Position numbers and translations under genes: made by a program | Notes under the pieces: model-generated | Databases searched by the model: none | The model's input: only the letters and a program-made list of their open reading frames with translations | Told to the model about the DNA's origin: nothing | Assembly: GCA_002344055.1 (NCBI GenBank) | Contig: DDTH01000002.1 | Location: 62,001-126,000 of the forward strand | From: Sphingomonadales bacterium UBA2369 | GTDB taxonomy: Bacteria > Pseudomonadota > Alphaproteobacteria > Sphingomonadales > Sphingomonadaceae | Length of the DNA: 64,000 nucleotides | Reading direction: 5' to 3' | Shown here: positions 32,900-41,075 of the stretch, piece by piece | Layout: each line of letters begins with the position of its first letter | Numbering within the stretch: position 1 is the first letter of the stretch

Positions 32900-34035
32900 T
32901 GGACAAGCCCCTCTCCGGCCTGAAGGTGCTCGAACTGGCCCGGATTCTCGCCGGGCCGTGGGCGGGGCAATTGCTCGCCGATCTCGGCGCCGAGGTTATC
33001 AAGGTCGAGCGGGCGGGTGCGGGCGACGATACGCGGCAATGGGGCCCGCCCTTCGCGGCGGACGGCGCAGCGGCCTATTTCCACGCCTGCAATCGCGGCA
33101 AGAGTTCCATCGCGGTCGATTTCGAAAGTGAACAGGACCTCGCAACCGTTCGCAAACTCGCCGCCGAAGCGGATGTGGTGATTGAGAATTTCAAGTTGGG
33201 CGGGCTGAAACGCTTCGGCCTCGACTATGCGAGCGTCAGCGCCGCCAATCCGGGTGTGGTCTATTGCTCGATCACCGGCTTCGGCCAAACCGGCCCCTAT
33301 GCGCCGCGCGCCGGCTACGACTTCATCATCCAGGGCATGGGCGGGATCATGTCGCTGACCGGCGAACCGGACGGCCCGCCGCAGAAAGCGGGCGTCGCCT
33401 ATGCCGACATCTTTACCGGCGTCTATTCCGCAGTCGGCATCCTCGCCGCCCTGCGCGAGCGGGACCGGAGCGGCCAGGGCGCGCATATCGACATGGCCCT
33501 GCTCGACACGCAGGTTTCGGTGCTCGGCAACCAGGCGCTCAACTATCTGGTGTCCGGCAAGGTGCCGCACCGGATGGGCAATGGGCACAGCAATCTGGCG
33601 CCCTATCAGGCCTTCGCAGTCGCGGACGGAGAGGTCATAGTCGCAGTCGGAAACGATCGTCAGTTCGAACGGCTATGCGCCATCCTGGGCCTTCAGGACC
33701 TTTGTACGGACGAGCGTTTTCGAACCAATCCTGGCCGCGTCACGAACCGGGGCGCGCTCATTCCGTTGCTGCAAAAAGCAATCGCCAAGCGCGGTCGGAT
33801 CGAATTTTCGGAAGCCCTTGAGACTGCCGGCATTCCTGCGGGACCGATCAATGATATTGCCCAGGTGTTCGATGATCCGCAGGTCGTCGCGCGCGGTCTT
33901 CGCCTGGAAGTGGATGGGGTCCCGGGCCTGGCTTGCCCGATCGTTCTGGACGGCAAACGGCAGGTTGCATCGGCCCGATCGCCCCGGCTCGGCGATGCAG
34001 GCGCCGGCTCCGCTAAGCCCTCAGACCACTTGTGA
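32899..34035 (+). CDS. Family III CoA-transferase
   Basis: A 378-residue CaiB/BaiF-type CoA-transferase. GLKVLELARILAGPWAGQLLADLGAEVIKVE is the family N-terminus and the catalytic aspartate is Asp170 in AGVAYADIFTG. Translational coupling to glutaryl-CoA dehydrogenase suggests it activates glutarate to glutaryl-CoA, as the human glutarate CoA-transferase SUGCT does; that is inferred from position. Codon choice in the last third (from about 33640) is less GC-biased than in the first part, with more CTA, TGT, CGT and CTT codons. Confidence 0.88.
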   Translation: MDKPLSGLKVLELARILAGPWAGQLLADLGAEVIKVERAGAGDDTRQWGPPFAADGAAAYFHACNRGKSSIAVDFESEQDLATVRKLAAEADVVIENFKLGGLKRFGLDYASVSAANPGVVYCSITGFGQTGPYAPRAGYDFIIQGMGGIMSLTGEPDGPPQKAGVAYADIFTGVYSAVGILAALRERDRSGQGAHIDMALLDTQVSVLGNQALNYLVSGKVPHRMGNGHSNLAPYQAFAVADGEVIVAVGNDRQFERLCAILGLQDLCTDERFRTNPGRVTNRGALIPLLQKAIAKRGRIEFSEALETAGIPAGPINDIAQVFDDPQVVARGLRLEVDGVPGLACPIVLDGKRQVASARSPRLGDAGAGSAKPSDHL

Positions 34036-34090
34036 AAACCCGTCGCCACCGATATGAAAAGCCGCCTTCAAATTGACTCGGGATGACACA

Positions 34091-34366
34091 GTGGCTTTCT
34101 CTACTTTCATTGTCGCAGCGCTGTTTTCGGTCAGCCTGCAGCCTCCGGCCGGGCATGCGGGCGGGCATGGTGACATCGGGTCTACGAGCATGCGCGGCAG
34201 CGGCGTGATCCTCGATACCGCTCCGGAGAGGGATCAGGCTACCCAGGACGGCACGAATGCCCATGGTGAGCGGCTGATCTGCCGCCGCATCGAATCGTCG
34301 ACCAATCGGACCGGATCCCGCCGTGTGTGCCTCAGCGCACGCGAATGGCGGGCCCGGCAGAACTAA
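34091..34366 (+). CDS. Small secreted protein of unknown function
   Basis: A 91-residue exported protein from a GTG start: signal peptide up to about PAGHA, then a polar domain ending in RLICRRIESSTNRTGSRRVCLSAREWRARQ. The pattern CRR..E...RTGSR..CL...EW is one I associate with small sphingomonad secreted proteins of unknown role, with two cysteines that may form a disulfide. The ribosome binding site is weak. It is convergent with the GNAT gene. Confidence 0.65.
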   Translation: MAFSTFIVAALFSVSLQPPAGHAGGHGDIGSTSMRGSGVILDTAPERDQATQDGTNAHGERLICRRIESSTNRTGSRRVCLSAREWRARQN

Positions 34367-34443
34367 GTCTCTGCCGGACACGGGCCTGCGATAGCAGGAC
34401 CCTAGCATCTTAGTTGGCCAGGTCGCCGAGCGCGGGCGGTCGC

Positions 34444-34971
34444 TCAGCGCCGCCTGAAAAGCAGGATCGGCGCCTCTTTGTAGCGCGCCTCTTCGCGCAG
34501 CGCGAAGCCGTTGCGCTCAGCCAACCGGATTGACGGTGCATTGTCGGCGCCGATGATCGCGACAATTTCCTCCGCGTCGAGCGTCCGGTCCGACCAATCC
34601 AGGATCGCAGCAACCGCCTCGCCGGCATAGCCTTGGCCGTGCGCCTGCGCAGCGAAGACATAGCCAAGCTCGGGTATGCCCTCAATTGAGGGTGTCATGT
34701 CGCGCTTGAAATCGGCCAGGCCGGCCTGGCCGATCACCGCGCCGTCGGAAAGCCGTTCAACCACCCAATAGCCATAGCCGAGCAACGCCCAGCAGCCCGG
34801 GCCTGCGAGCATGCGCCGCCAAGCCTCCTCGCGCGGCTGTGCACCGGAGATATGCCGCATATTCTCGCCATCGCTGACCATCGCCAGGATGGGCGCGAAG
34901 TCGTCATGTGTGTGGGCGCGCAAACGCAACCGCGCGGTCTCGATCGTGGGAGCCGCGCGGTGCGTGATCAT
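34444..34971 (-). CDS. GNAT-family N-acetyltransferase (RimJ/RimL-like)
   Basis: A 175-residue acetyltransferase of the RimJ/RimL subgroup. IETARLRLRAHTHDDFAPIL is the typical opening, LGYVFAAQAHGQGYAGEAVAAIL contains the acetyl-CoA pyrophosphate loop (Q-x-x-G-x-G/A), and NAPSIRLAERNGFALREEARYK is the C-terminal strand-helix. The substrate could be a ribosomal protein, a small molecule or an antibiotic; sequence does not tell. It starts downstream of rpmE with 13 bases between, so the two may share a transcript. Confidence 0.85.
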   Translation of the reverse strand: MITHRAAPTIETARLRLRAHTHDDFAPILAMVSDGENMRHISGAQPREEAWRRMLAGPGCWALLGYGYWVVERLSDGAVIGQAGLADFKRDMTPSIEGIPELGYVFAAQAHGQGYAGEAVAAILDWSDRTLDAEEIVAIIGADNAPSIRLAERNGFALREEARYKEAPILLFRRR

Positions 34972-34984
34972 GCGATGAAAAGGC

Positions 34985-35215
34985 TTACTTCTTGCCGCCG
35001 AGCTTCAGCGCACCGAAGCGCTTGTTGAACTGGGCAACGCGGCCGCCCTGGTCGAGCTGGCGCGTGCCGCCGGTCCAGGCCGGGTGGACCTTGGGGTCGA
35101 TTTCGAGCGTCAGCTTGTCGCCTTCCTTGCCCCAGGTGGAGCGCGTCTCGAAGGTGGTGCCGTCGGTCATCTGCACCGTGATCATGTGGTAATCGGGATG
35201 CGTATCGGTCTTCAT
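34985..35215 (-). CDS. rpmE: 50S ribosomal protein L31
   Basis: MKTDTHPDYHMITVQMTDGTTFETRSTW is the L31 signature. The protein is 76 residues and has no cysteine at all, so it is the zinc-free form. The lone long basic tail QFNKRFGALKLGGKK is typical. A 7-base-pair hairpin lies in its leader at 35240-35258. Confidence 0.96.
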   Translation of the reverse strand: MKTDTHPDYHMITVQMTDGTTFETRSTWGKEGDKLTLEIDPKVHPAWTGGTRQLDQGGRVAQFNKRFGALKLGGKK

Positions 35216-35239
35216 GTCTTACGATCTTTCGCTGATGGC

Positions 35240-35258
35240 GGCTGGTTTCCGACCAGCC
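35240..35258 (-). promoter_or_regulatory. Hairpin in the rpmE leader
   Basis: GGCTGGT-ttccg-ACCAGCC is a perfect seven-base-pair stem with a five-base loop, 25 bases before the rpmE ATG. It could be part of an L31 autoregulatory leader or simply affect translation. No T run follows, so it is not a terminator. Confidence 0.35.
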
Positions 35259-35340
35259 TAGCGGTTTGGCGAGCGGCGCATCTAGCGGCTGGCGGCCGAA
35301 TTGACAAGGCGGCGGGCGGAGCCTAGCCGCCCTCGCAGCG

Positions 35341-35482
35341 AAGGTGCCCGGGTGTGAACCCGGGTGAAAATGGGAAGCCGGTCAAAATTCCGGCGCTGTG
35401 CCCGCAACTGTAAGCGGCGAGCGTCCCACCCGCAAAGGGTGATGACGCATTCGAGCCGCAAGCCAGGAGACCTGCCTTCGCC
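35341..35482 (+). promoter_or_regulatory. Cobalamin riboswitch
   Basis: The conserved B12 aptamer elements occur in order: an upstream stem CCCGGGT/ACCCGGG, GAAAATGGGAAGCCGGT, the core GCCCGCAACTGTAAGCGG and the closing AGCCAGGAGACCTGCC box at 35461-35476. It lies just upstream of btuB and the btuFCD genes, the expected target. Bound adenosylcobalamin should reduce expression. Downstream, a hairpin at 35551-35584 hides the btuB ribosome binding site, which indicates translational control. Confidence 0.95.
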
Positions 35483-35550
35483 GTCGTCCGCGCCCGGCCG
35501 GGTCCAGCCGTCAGCGCGTGGCTCCGGCGTGCCCTGGCGGCGCGGCGGTT

Positions 35551-35584
35551 CCTCCGAGGCGACATTCATGTGTCGCTATGGAGG
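35551..35584 (+). promoter_or_regulatory. Shine-Dalgarno-sequestering hairpin of btuB
   Basis: CCTCC (35551-35555) pairs with the btuB ribosome binding site GGAGG (35580-35584), supported by an inner stem GCGACA/TGTCGC around loop TTCATG. This is a textbook expression platform for a translation-controlling riboswitch. Confidence 0.7.
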
Positions 35585-35592
35585 ATAAGAAT

Positions 35593-37518
35593 ATGATTTC
35601 ATTGCTATTGGCATCGACGGCCTGGGTTCAGCCCGCGCCCGCCGCTGAATGCGAGCGCGTCGGCGGGCCAGAAGGCTGCGCCGACCGGATGATCGTCGTG
35701 ACCGCGGCTTTGGTGCCCGTACCCGAGGCCGAGGCCCCGGCCTCCGTCACCCTGTACACCGCGTCGGAGATCCAGGCGCAGGGGCTGACACAGGTCAGCG
35801 ACCTGATCCGCCTCGCGCCCGGCACGTCGGTGTCGTCCTCCGGCGGTCCCGGCGCGCAGACCCAGATCCGCATCCGCGGGGCCGAGGCCAACCACACCCT
35901 CGTCTTCATCGACGGCATCGCCTTCAACGATCTGGCCGCCAACAACCAGGCGCGGTTCGAAACGTTCAGCGCCACCGGTCTGGGCCGCCTCGAACTGGTG
36001 CGCGGCCCGCAATCCGCGCTCTGGGGGTCGGAAGCGCTGGGCGGCGTGATCGCGATGGAGACGCCCGATCCGCTCGGCGCGACGCGCGGCGCGGTGAGCG
36101 GCGAGATCGGCAGCCGCGGCGTCGCGAACACGGCCGCGAGCTTTGCCACCGGCGGCGAGACGGCCGGGCTGTCCGCGACCGCTTCCTACGCCCGCAGCGA
36201 CGGCATCGACATTCTCGGCGGCGGCACTGGCGACCGCGACGGCTATGACAATCTCACCTTCAGCCTGAAAGGCGTCGTGCGCTTCGGTAACGGCTTCGAA
36301 GCCGGGGCGGTCGGGCGCTATATCGACCATGATGTCGATTTCGACGGCAGCGACCCGGTCACTTTCGCCCGCGCCGACACCGCCGATGGTTCGACCGCGC
36401 AGACGGTCGCCGGCCGTGCCTGGCTGCGCTACGGCGATGCCGATACGCCCTGGCAGGCGCGGATCGAGGCGCAGCATCTCGACAGCGAGAATCGCAATCG
36501 TACCGGCAACGTCCGCACCAACGACAGCTATGGCCGCCGCACCCGCTTCGGCGGACAGGTGTCGCGCCGCATCGAGGCCGGCGGCACCCGCCACTTGCTG
36601 ATTGCCGCGGTCGACCATGAGGAAGAACGGTTCGGCACGCGCGACCTGCGCTTCGGCGGCGGCTCGGATCGCGACCTCGAACGCAGCCGTACCGCCCTCG
36701 TGGGCGGCTGGCGCGCAGAATGGGGCGACCGGGTCATCACCGACATCGCCGTTCGGCATGACGATTTCAGCACGTTCGAGGATGCGACGACCTTTCGCGC
36801 CCATGCCGAGCTGAAGCTGGGCGGCGGCGTCTCGCTGGTCGGCGGCTATGGCGAAGGCATTGCCCAGCCGAGCTTCATCGACCTGTTCGGCTTCGGGGCC
36901 GGCAGCGGCTTCATCGGCAATCCGAACCTGCGTCCCGAACGCTCCGCCGGTTACGAGGGCGGCCTGCGCTTCTCGCGTCCGGCTTTCTCGCTGGAGGCAG
37001 TCGCCTTCTCGAACGATCTGGAGGACGAGATCGTGGAGGATTTCAGCATCTTCCCGAACTATACGGTCGTGAACGCTCCCGGCGAAAGCCGCCGTCGCGG
37101 CATCGAATTGTCGGGCGAATGGCGTCCTGTGCAGGGGCTGCGGCTCGCGGCCAACTATAGCTATCTCGATACCCGCGAACTGAATGCGGGTGCGGGCAAC
37201 GCGCTGCGCGAAGTGCGCCGACCGGAGCATACGGCCAATCTGCTCGCGGACTACACTGCCGGACGGCTGACGATCGGCGGTGCCTTGGCCTATGTCGGCA
37301 AGCGGATCGACAGCGACTTCGATCTGTTCCCGGCGCCGCGCCTCACGCTCGACCCTTATGTGCTCGCCAGCGCGCGCATCGCCTGGCGGATCGGCGACAG
37401 CCTGGAGGCATTCGCGCGGATCGAAAATGCGTTCGATGACGATTATCAGGACGTCGTCGGTTACGCGACACAGGGACGGTCAGTCTATGCGGGCATTCGC
37501 TTCCGCTTTGGCGATTAG
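35593..37518 (+). CDS. btuB: TonB-dependent vitamin B12 receptor BtuB
   Basis: Outer membrane receptor for cobalamin, 641 residues. The start at 35593 is chosen from GGAGG eight bases upstream. A short signal peptide is followed by the TonB box RMIVVTA (32-38), a plug domain (about 45-165, with LVFIDGIAFND and LELVRGPQSALWGSEALGGVI) and a beta-barrel ending in an aromatic-rich strand (VYAGIRFRFGD). BtuB identity rests on the riboswitch and btuFCD neighbours more than on the receptor alone. The 3-prime end overlaps btuF by 32 bases. Confidence 0.92.
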   Translation: MISLLLASTAWVQPAPAAECERVGGPEGCADRMIVVTAALVPVPEAEAPASVTLYTASEIQAQGLTQVSDLIRLAPGTSVSSSGGPGAQTQIRIRGAEANHTLVFIDGIAFNDLAANNQARFETFSATGLGRLELVRGPQSALWGSEALGGVIAMETPDPLGATRGAVSGEIGSRGVANTAASFATGGETAGLSATASYARSDGIDILGGGTGDRDGYDNLTFSLKGVVRFGNGFEAGAVGRYIDHDVDFDGSDPVTFARADTADGSTAQTVAGRAWLRYGDADTPWQARIEAQHLDSENRNRTGNVRTNDSYGRRTRFGGQVSRRIEAGGTRHLLIAAVDHEEERFGTRDLRFGGGSDRDLERSRTALVGGWRAEWGDRVITDIAVRHDDFSTFEDATTFRAHAELKLGGGVSLVGGYGEGIAQPSFIDLFGFGAGSGFIGNPNLRPERSAGYEGGLRFSRPAFSLEAVAFSNDLEDEIVEDFSIFPNYTVVNAPGESRRRGIELSGEWRPVQGLRLAANYSYLDTRELNAGAGNALREVRRPEHTANLLADYTAGRLTIGGALAYVGKRIDSDFDLFPAPRLTLDPYVLASARIAWRIGDSLEAFARIENAFDDDYQDVVGYATQGRSVYAGIRFRFGD

Positions 37519-38302
37519 TCTGGCGCTCGCCGCTTGCGCCGCCCCGCCCGTCGCCACTCCGGCGGCGGGCGACGGGCCGGCGCGGCGGGTCGCATCGCTG
37601 AACCTGTGCACCGACGAATTGCTGCTGCTGCTCGCGGAACCGGAGCAGATCGGTTCCCTGACCCATCTCGCCGCCCAATCCGCGGAATCGCCTTTGGCCG
37701 GGCGAGCGGCACCCTATGCCGGCAATGACGGCACGTTGACGGACGTCGTATCGATCCGCCCCGATCTCGTGCTGACCATGGGTGGCGGAGGCGACAAGAT
37801 GCGGATCGCGGAGCGGCTCGGCATTCGCCTGCTCGACGTGCCGTTTCCGGAGACGCTTGATGACGTCATGGCGTCCATCCGGATCGTCGCAGTCGCGCTC
37901 GGCCAGGAAGCAAGGGGCGAGGCCCTGATCGCGCGGATCGAGGCGCTGCGGCGTTCATCTCCCAGAGATCCCATCGATGCGATGTGGATCGGCATCGGCG
38001 GCCGCACCATCGTCGCGCAAGGCCTCGGGGCGGAATGGATGGCGCTCGCCGGCTATCGGCAGCGCGATCTGGGCGAGACACAGATCCGGCTTGAGCAGAT
38101 GCTGGTCGATCCGCCGGCCGTGCTGCTGCGCAGCGACTATCGCGACGGGCAATATTCGCGTGGCCAGGCTTGGCTCACCCACCCGCTGGCACGGGCACGG
38201 GCGGGATCGCGCGATGTCGCGACCGACGGGCGGCTCTGGCTTTGCGCCGGGCCGCTCATGGCCGGAGAAGTCGAGCGCCTGCGCCGGGAGCGCGCCGAAT
38301 GA
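37487..38302 (+). CDS. btuF: Cobalamin ABC transporter substrate-binding protein
   Basis: A 271-residue periplasmic binding protein for B12. The start at 37487 lies inside btuB and gives a lipoprotein signal with lipobox LAAC (Cys17), so this copy is likely membrane-anchored, unlike the soluble E. coli BtuF. RRVASLNLCTDELLLLLAEPEQIGSLTH and VSIRPDLVLTMGGGG are typical of class III binding proteins. The stop overlaps btuC as ATGA. Position in the riboswitch operon fixes the substrate. Confidence 0.9.
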   Translation: MRAFASALAISLALAACAAPPVATPAAGDGPARRVASLNLCTDELLLLLAEPEQIGSLTHLAAQSAESPLAGRAAPYAGNDGTLTDVVSIRPDLVLTMGGGGDKMRIAERLGIRLLDVPFPETLDDVMASIRIVAVALGQEARGEALIARIEALRRSSPRDPIDAMWIGIGGRTIVAQGLGAEWMALAGYRQRDLGETQIRLEQMLVDPPAVLLRSDYRDGQYSRGQAWLTHPLARARAGSRDVATDGRLWLCAGPLMAGEVERLRRERAE

Positions 38303-39261
38303 TGGCCCGCGCACTTATCGCTCTCGCCGCTCTGGCCTGCTTCGCGGCCTCCCTGCTGTTGCCCTGGGAAAGCCTCTCCACCCTGTTCGCAGCCGACCCC
38401 GACCTCGGCTGGGCCTTGCTGACCGAACTGCGCCTGCCCCGGGCGCTGCTGGCCCTCATTTACGGCGCGATGCTCGGCGCGGCGGGCGCGGCGATCCAGG
38501 CGTTGTTCGCCAACCCCCTCGCCTCCCCGGACCTTACCGGCGCGACCAGCGGCGCGGCGTTGGGCGCGGTGGTCACGGCCTATCTGATCGGCCTGTCCGG
38601 CGCCTTCGCTATGGCATTGGGCGCGGTGACCGGCGCGGGTTTGAGCCTGCTGCTGCTGATCGGTCTCGCGGGGCGGCGGGCGGACACCAGCACTCTGCTG
38701 CTCGCCGGCCTCGCCATTACCTCCATTGCCGGAGCGCTCACGACTTTGGCGCTTGCTTTGGCCCCCTCCCCCTTCGCCTTCTACGACGCCTACGCCTGGC
38801 TGATGGGCTCGCTCACTGATCGCAGCCTCGAACAGCTCGCCTTTGCGGGGATTCCGGCAATCATCGCGATCGTCTGGCTGGCCAGCCTCGCTCCCGCGCT
38901 CGACCGGCTCGCTCTTGGCGAGGAGGTCGCGGAGTCGATGGGCTACAGTCTCGCGCGGCTGCGGATCCGGATCGTGTGCCTCAGTGCGCTCGGCGTTGGC
39001 GCCTGCGTGGCGATCTGCGGCGCAGTCGGCTTCATCGGGCTGGTCGCGCCGGTCTTCGCGCGGCGGCTCACGGGTGGACATCCCGGCCGCGCCATCCTGC
39101 CCGCCGCCCTGATCGGCGCGCTCCTGCTCAGCCTTGCCGATCTGCTCAGCAGCCTTGCACCGCTCGGCCGTATCCTGCCCATCGGTGTGATCACCGCTCT
39201 GGTCGGTGCGCCCTTCTTCCTGTGGCTGGTGGTCCGGATGCGCTGGAGGATGCAGCCATGA
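38299..39261 (+). CDS. btuC: Cobalamin ABC transporter permease
   Basis: A 320-residue FecCD-type permease with about nine to ten hydrophobic helices. LRLPRALLALIYGAMLGAAGAAIQALFANPLASPDLTG is the conserved N-terminal stretch, and FIGLVAPVFARRLTGGHPGR is the cytoplasmic EAA-like loop that contacts the ATPase. The ATG overlaps the btuF stop and the TGA overlaps the btuD start, so the operon is tightly coupled. Confidence 0.94.
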   Translation: MMARALIALAALACFAASLLLPWESLSTLFAADPDLGWALLTELRLPRALLALIYGAMLGAAGAAIQALFANPLASPDLTGATSGAALGAVVTAYLIGLSGAFAMALGAVTGAGLSLLLLIGLAGRRADTSTLLLAGLAITSIAGALTTLALALAPSPFAFYDAYAWLMGSLTDRSLEQLAFAGIPAIIAIVWLASLAPALDRLALGEEVAESMGYSLARLRIRIVCLSALGVGACVAICGAVGFIGLVAPVFARRLTGGHPGRAILPAALIGALLLSLADLLSSLAPLGRILPIGVITALVGAPFFLWLVVRMRWRMQP

Positions 39262-39956
39262 GTCTCGTCGTCGCGACAGACCTCGCGCTGCCGGCGCGGC
39301 TGGAGCCAACCAGCCTCTCGCTGACAGCAGGCACGCTGACCGCTCTCGTCGGGCCGAATGGCGGCGGCAAGACCAGCCTGCTGCACGCCCTCGCCCGGAT
39401 CGGCGGCGCGAGTGGCGAGGTGCTGATCGGCGGCGAGGATCCGGCGCGTCTGCCGCCCGCGCTGCGGAACCGCGCACTGACCTATCTTCCCGCCTCGCGC
39501 GACCTCACCTGGCCGATCCGCGCGCACGAACTGGTCGCGCTGTCCGGCGCCTCCCCTGAGGAGGTCAGCGCGTTCGCCTCACGGCTGGAACTCGACCAGT
39601 TCGGCCCGCGCCGCACCGACCGGCTTTCGACCGGGGAACGCAGCCGCGTCCTGCTGGCCCGCGCCCTGGCGCCGAGGCCACGCCTGCTGCTGCTCGACGA
39701 GCCGACAGCCAATCTCGACCCGCTCTGGCAAATCCGGCTGACGGCGTTGCTGGCCGAGGAGGTACGCGGCGCCGATCGCGCGGCTTTGGTGGCCATGCAC
39801 GATCTCGACACGGCGCTTCGTCATGCCGACCGCATCATCGTCATGCACCAGCGGCGCATCGCTGCCGACGGTGCGCCGGCCGATATTCTGGCTTCGGATG
39901 TGATCCCGCGCGTCTTCGGTATCCGGCGGACTGCCGAAGGCTGGGAAGCAGCCTGA
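39258..39956 (+). CDS. btuD: Cobalamin ABC transporter ATP-binding protein
   Basis: A 232-residue ABC ATPase. Walker A is GPNGGGKTS (32-40), the signature is LSTGE (123-127, a variant of LSGGQ), Walker B is LLLLDEPTANLD (143-154) and the switch histidine is in AMHDLD. It closes the btuBFCD operon. Convergent fabZ begins only one base beyond, with no terminator in between. Confidence 0.94.
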   Translation: MSLVVATDLALPARLEPTSLSLTAGTLTALVGPNGGGKTSLLHALARIGGASGEVLIGGEDPARLPPALRNRALTYLPASRDLTWPIRAHELVALSGASPEEVSAFASRLELDQFGPRRTDRLSTGERSRVLLARALAPRPRLLLLDEPTANLDPLWQIRLTALLAEEVRGADRAALVAMHDLDTALRHADRIIVMHQRRIAADGAPADILASDVIPRVFGIRRTAEGWEAA

Positions 39957-39957
39957 C

Positions 39958-40446
39958 CTATTCCTGCGGAGGGTCCGTGATCATCGCGGTGAAGTCCGCC
40001 TGCGTGGCGAGCTTGTCGCCGACGAAGGCGCGGCCCGCAAACTTCCAGACCGGTCCGCGCTTCTGGATCAGATTGCACTCGAGCCGCAGCAGCACGCCGG
40101 GTTCGACCGGAACGCGGAACTTCGCATTCTCGATCGACATGAAGTAGACCAGCTTGCCCTTCTGCGCCTCACCGAGCGAGGTGACCGCGAGGACGCCGGC
40201 GGCCTGCGCCAGCGCTTCGATGATCATCACACCGGGCATGATCGGCCGCCCGGGGAAATGCCCCTGGAAGAACAATTCGTTCATCGTCACCGCCTTGGTG
40301 GCGATGATCCGTTCGTCGAGGACCATCTCCTCGACGCGATCGACCAGCAGCATGGGGTAGCGATGCGGCAGCGACCGCATCACCCCCCTGACATCAAGCG
40401 CCGGCGCCGTCATTGCGGGCGCCGGCGCATCGTCTCTGGAGCTCAC
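39958..40446 (-). CDS. fabZ: 3-hydroxyacyl-[ACP] dehydratase FabZ
   Basis: Dehydrates 3-hydroxyacyl-ACP in fatty acid synthesis. Hot-dog fold signature HFPGRPIMPGVMIIEALAQ carries the catalytic His63 and Glu77. At 162 residues it is slightly longer than E. coli FabZ because of an N-terminal extension. The GTG start overlaps the skp stop (GTGA). In most proteobacteria lpxD lies between skp and fabZ and lpxA/lpxB follow; neither is present here. Confidence 0.97.
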   Translation of the reverse strand: MSSRDDAPAPAMTAPALDVRGVMRSLPHRYPMLLVDRVEEMVLDERIIATKAVTMNELFFQGHFPGRPIMPGVMIIEALAQAAGVLAVTSLGEAQKGKLVYFMSIENAKFRVPVEPGVLLRLECNLIQKRGPVWKFAGRAFVGDKLATQADFTAMITDPPQE

Positions 40447-41075
40447 CGCCCGCCCGGACGCGGCGTCGCCGGCGGCACCGGCGCCGCGGTGGCCGGGGCC
40501 TGCTGCGGCATCGGCGTGATGCTGACCGCGGGCGTGGAGCGGTTGAGCTGCGCCAGCACCTCGTTGGTGACGTCCAGAGCCGGCGCGTGCGCCAGACGCG
40601 CATCGGTGGAAACCACGAGGTTCGCACCACGCGCGTTCATCACCGCCGTGTAGATCGGCTCTAGCGCCCGGTTGAGCTGGATGGAGACATGCAACCGGGT
40701 GGATTCGAAATTCTGCTGCAGCGTGCCCAGTTCCTGACGCGCGGTCTGCTCACGCTGCTGGAACGCTTGCACCCGCGGGCGAATGGCGTTCTCCGCATTG
40801 GTGCGCGCGGCGCCGGTCAGCGCCTGCGCGGCCTGCGCGGCTTGCTCGATCGACTGCTGCTCGGTCTGGAGCGGGCCGACCAGCGCCTGCTGACGCGCCT
40901 GATTGGAGGTCTGCTGCGCCTGCAGGGCGGCAGTCGCCGCGACGCAAGCGCCGCATTCGCGCAGCACGCGGTCGGTATCGACGACGACGATCGCGGCGGG
41001 CGCGGCCCGCTGCGCCATCGCGCTGGTCGGAAGGATGGCGGCGACAGTGGCCGCAAGGAGCAATTTGGTCTTCAT
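40443..41075 (-). CDS. skp: OmpH/Skp-family periplasmic chaperone
   Basis: A 210-residue exported coiled-coil chaperone for outer membrane proteins. The signal peptide ends near SAMAQ; AAIVVVDTDRVLRECGACVAA is the Skp strand, and the long alanine/glutamine helix from about 50 to 150 is the tentacle region. The tail is proline rich. Two cysteines in ECGACV are unusual for Skp. The ATG overlaps the bamA stop and the stop overlaps fabZ. Confidence 0.9.
   Translation of the reverse strand: MKTKLLLAATVAAILPTSAMAQRAAPAAIVVVDTDRVLRECGACVAATAALQAQQTSNQARQQALVGPLQTEQQSIEQAAQAAQALTGAARTNAENAIRPRVQAFQQREQTARQELGTLQQNFESTRLHVSIQLNRALEPIYTAVMNARGANLVVSTDARLAHAPALDVTNEVLAQLNRSTPAVSITPMPQQAPATAAPVPPATPRPGGR

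Noticed and set aside
34382..34402. CCTGC-gata-GCAGG hairpin between the small secreted gene and the GNAT gene as a terminator
   Set aside because: The stem is short and no T run follows on either strand.
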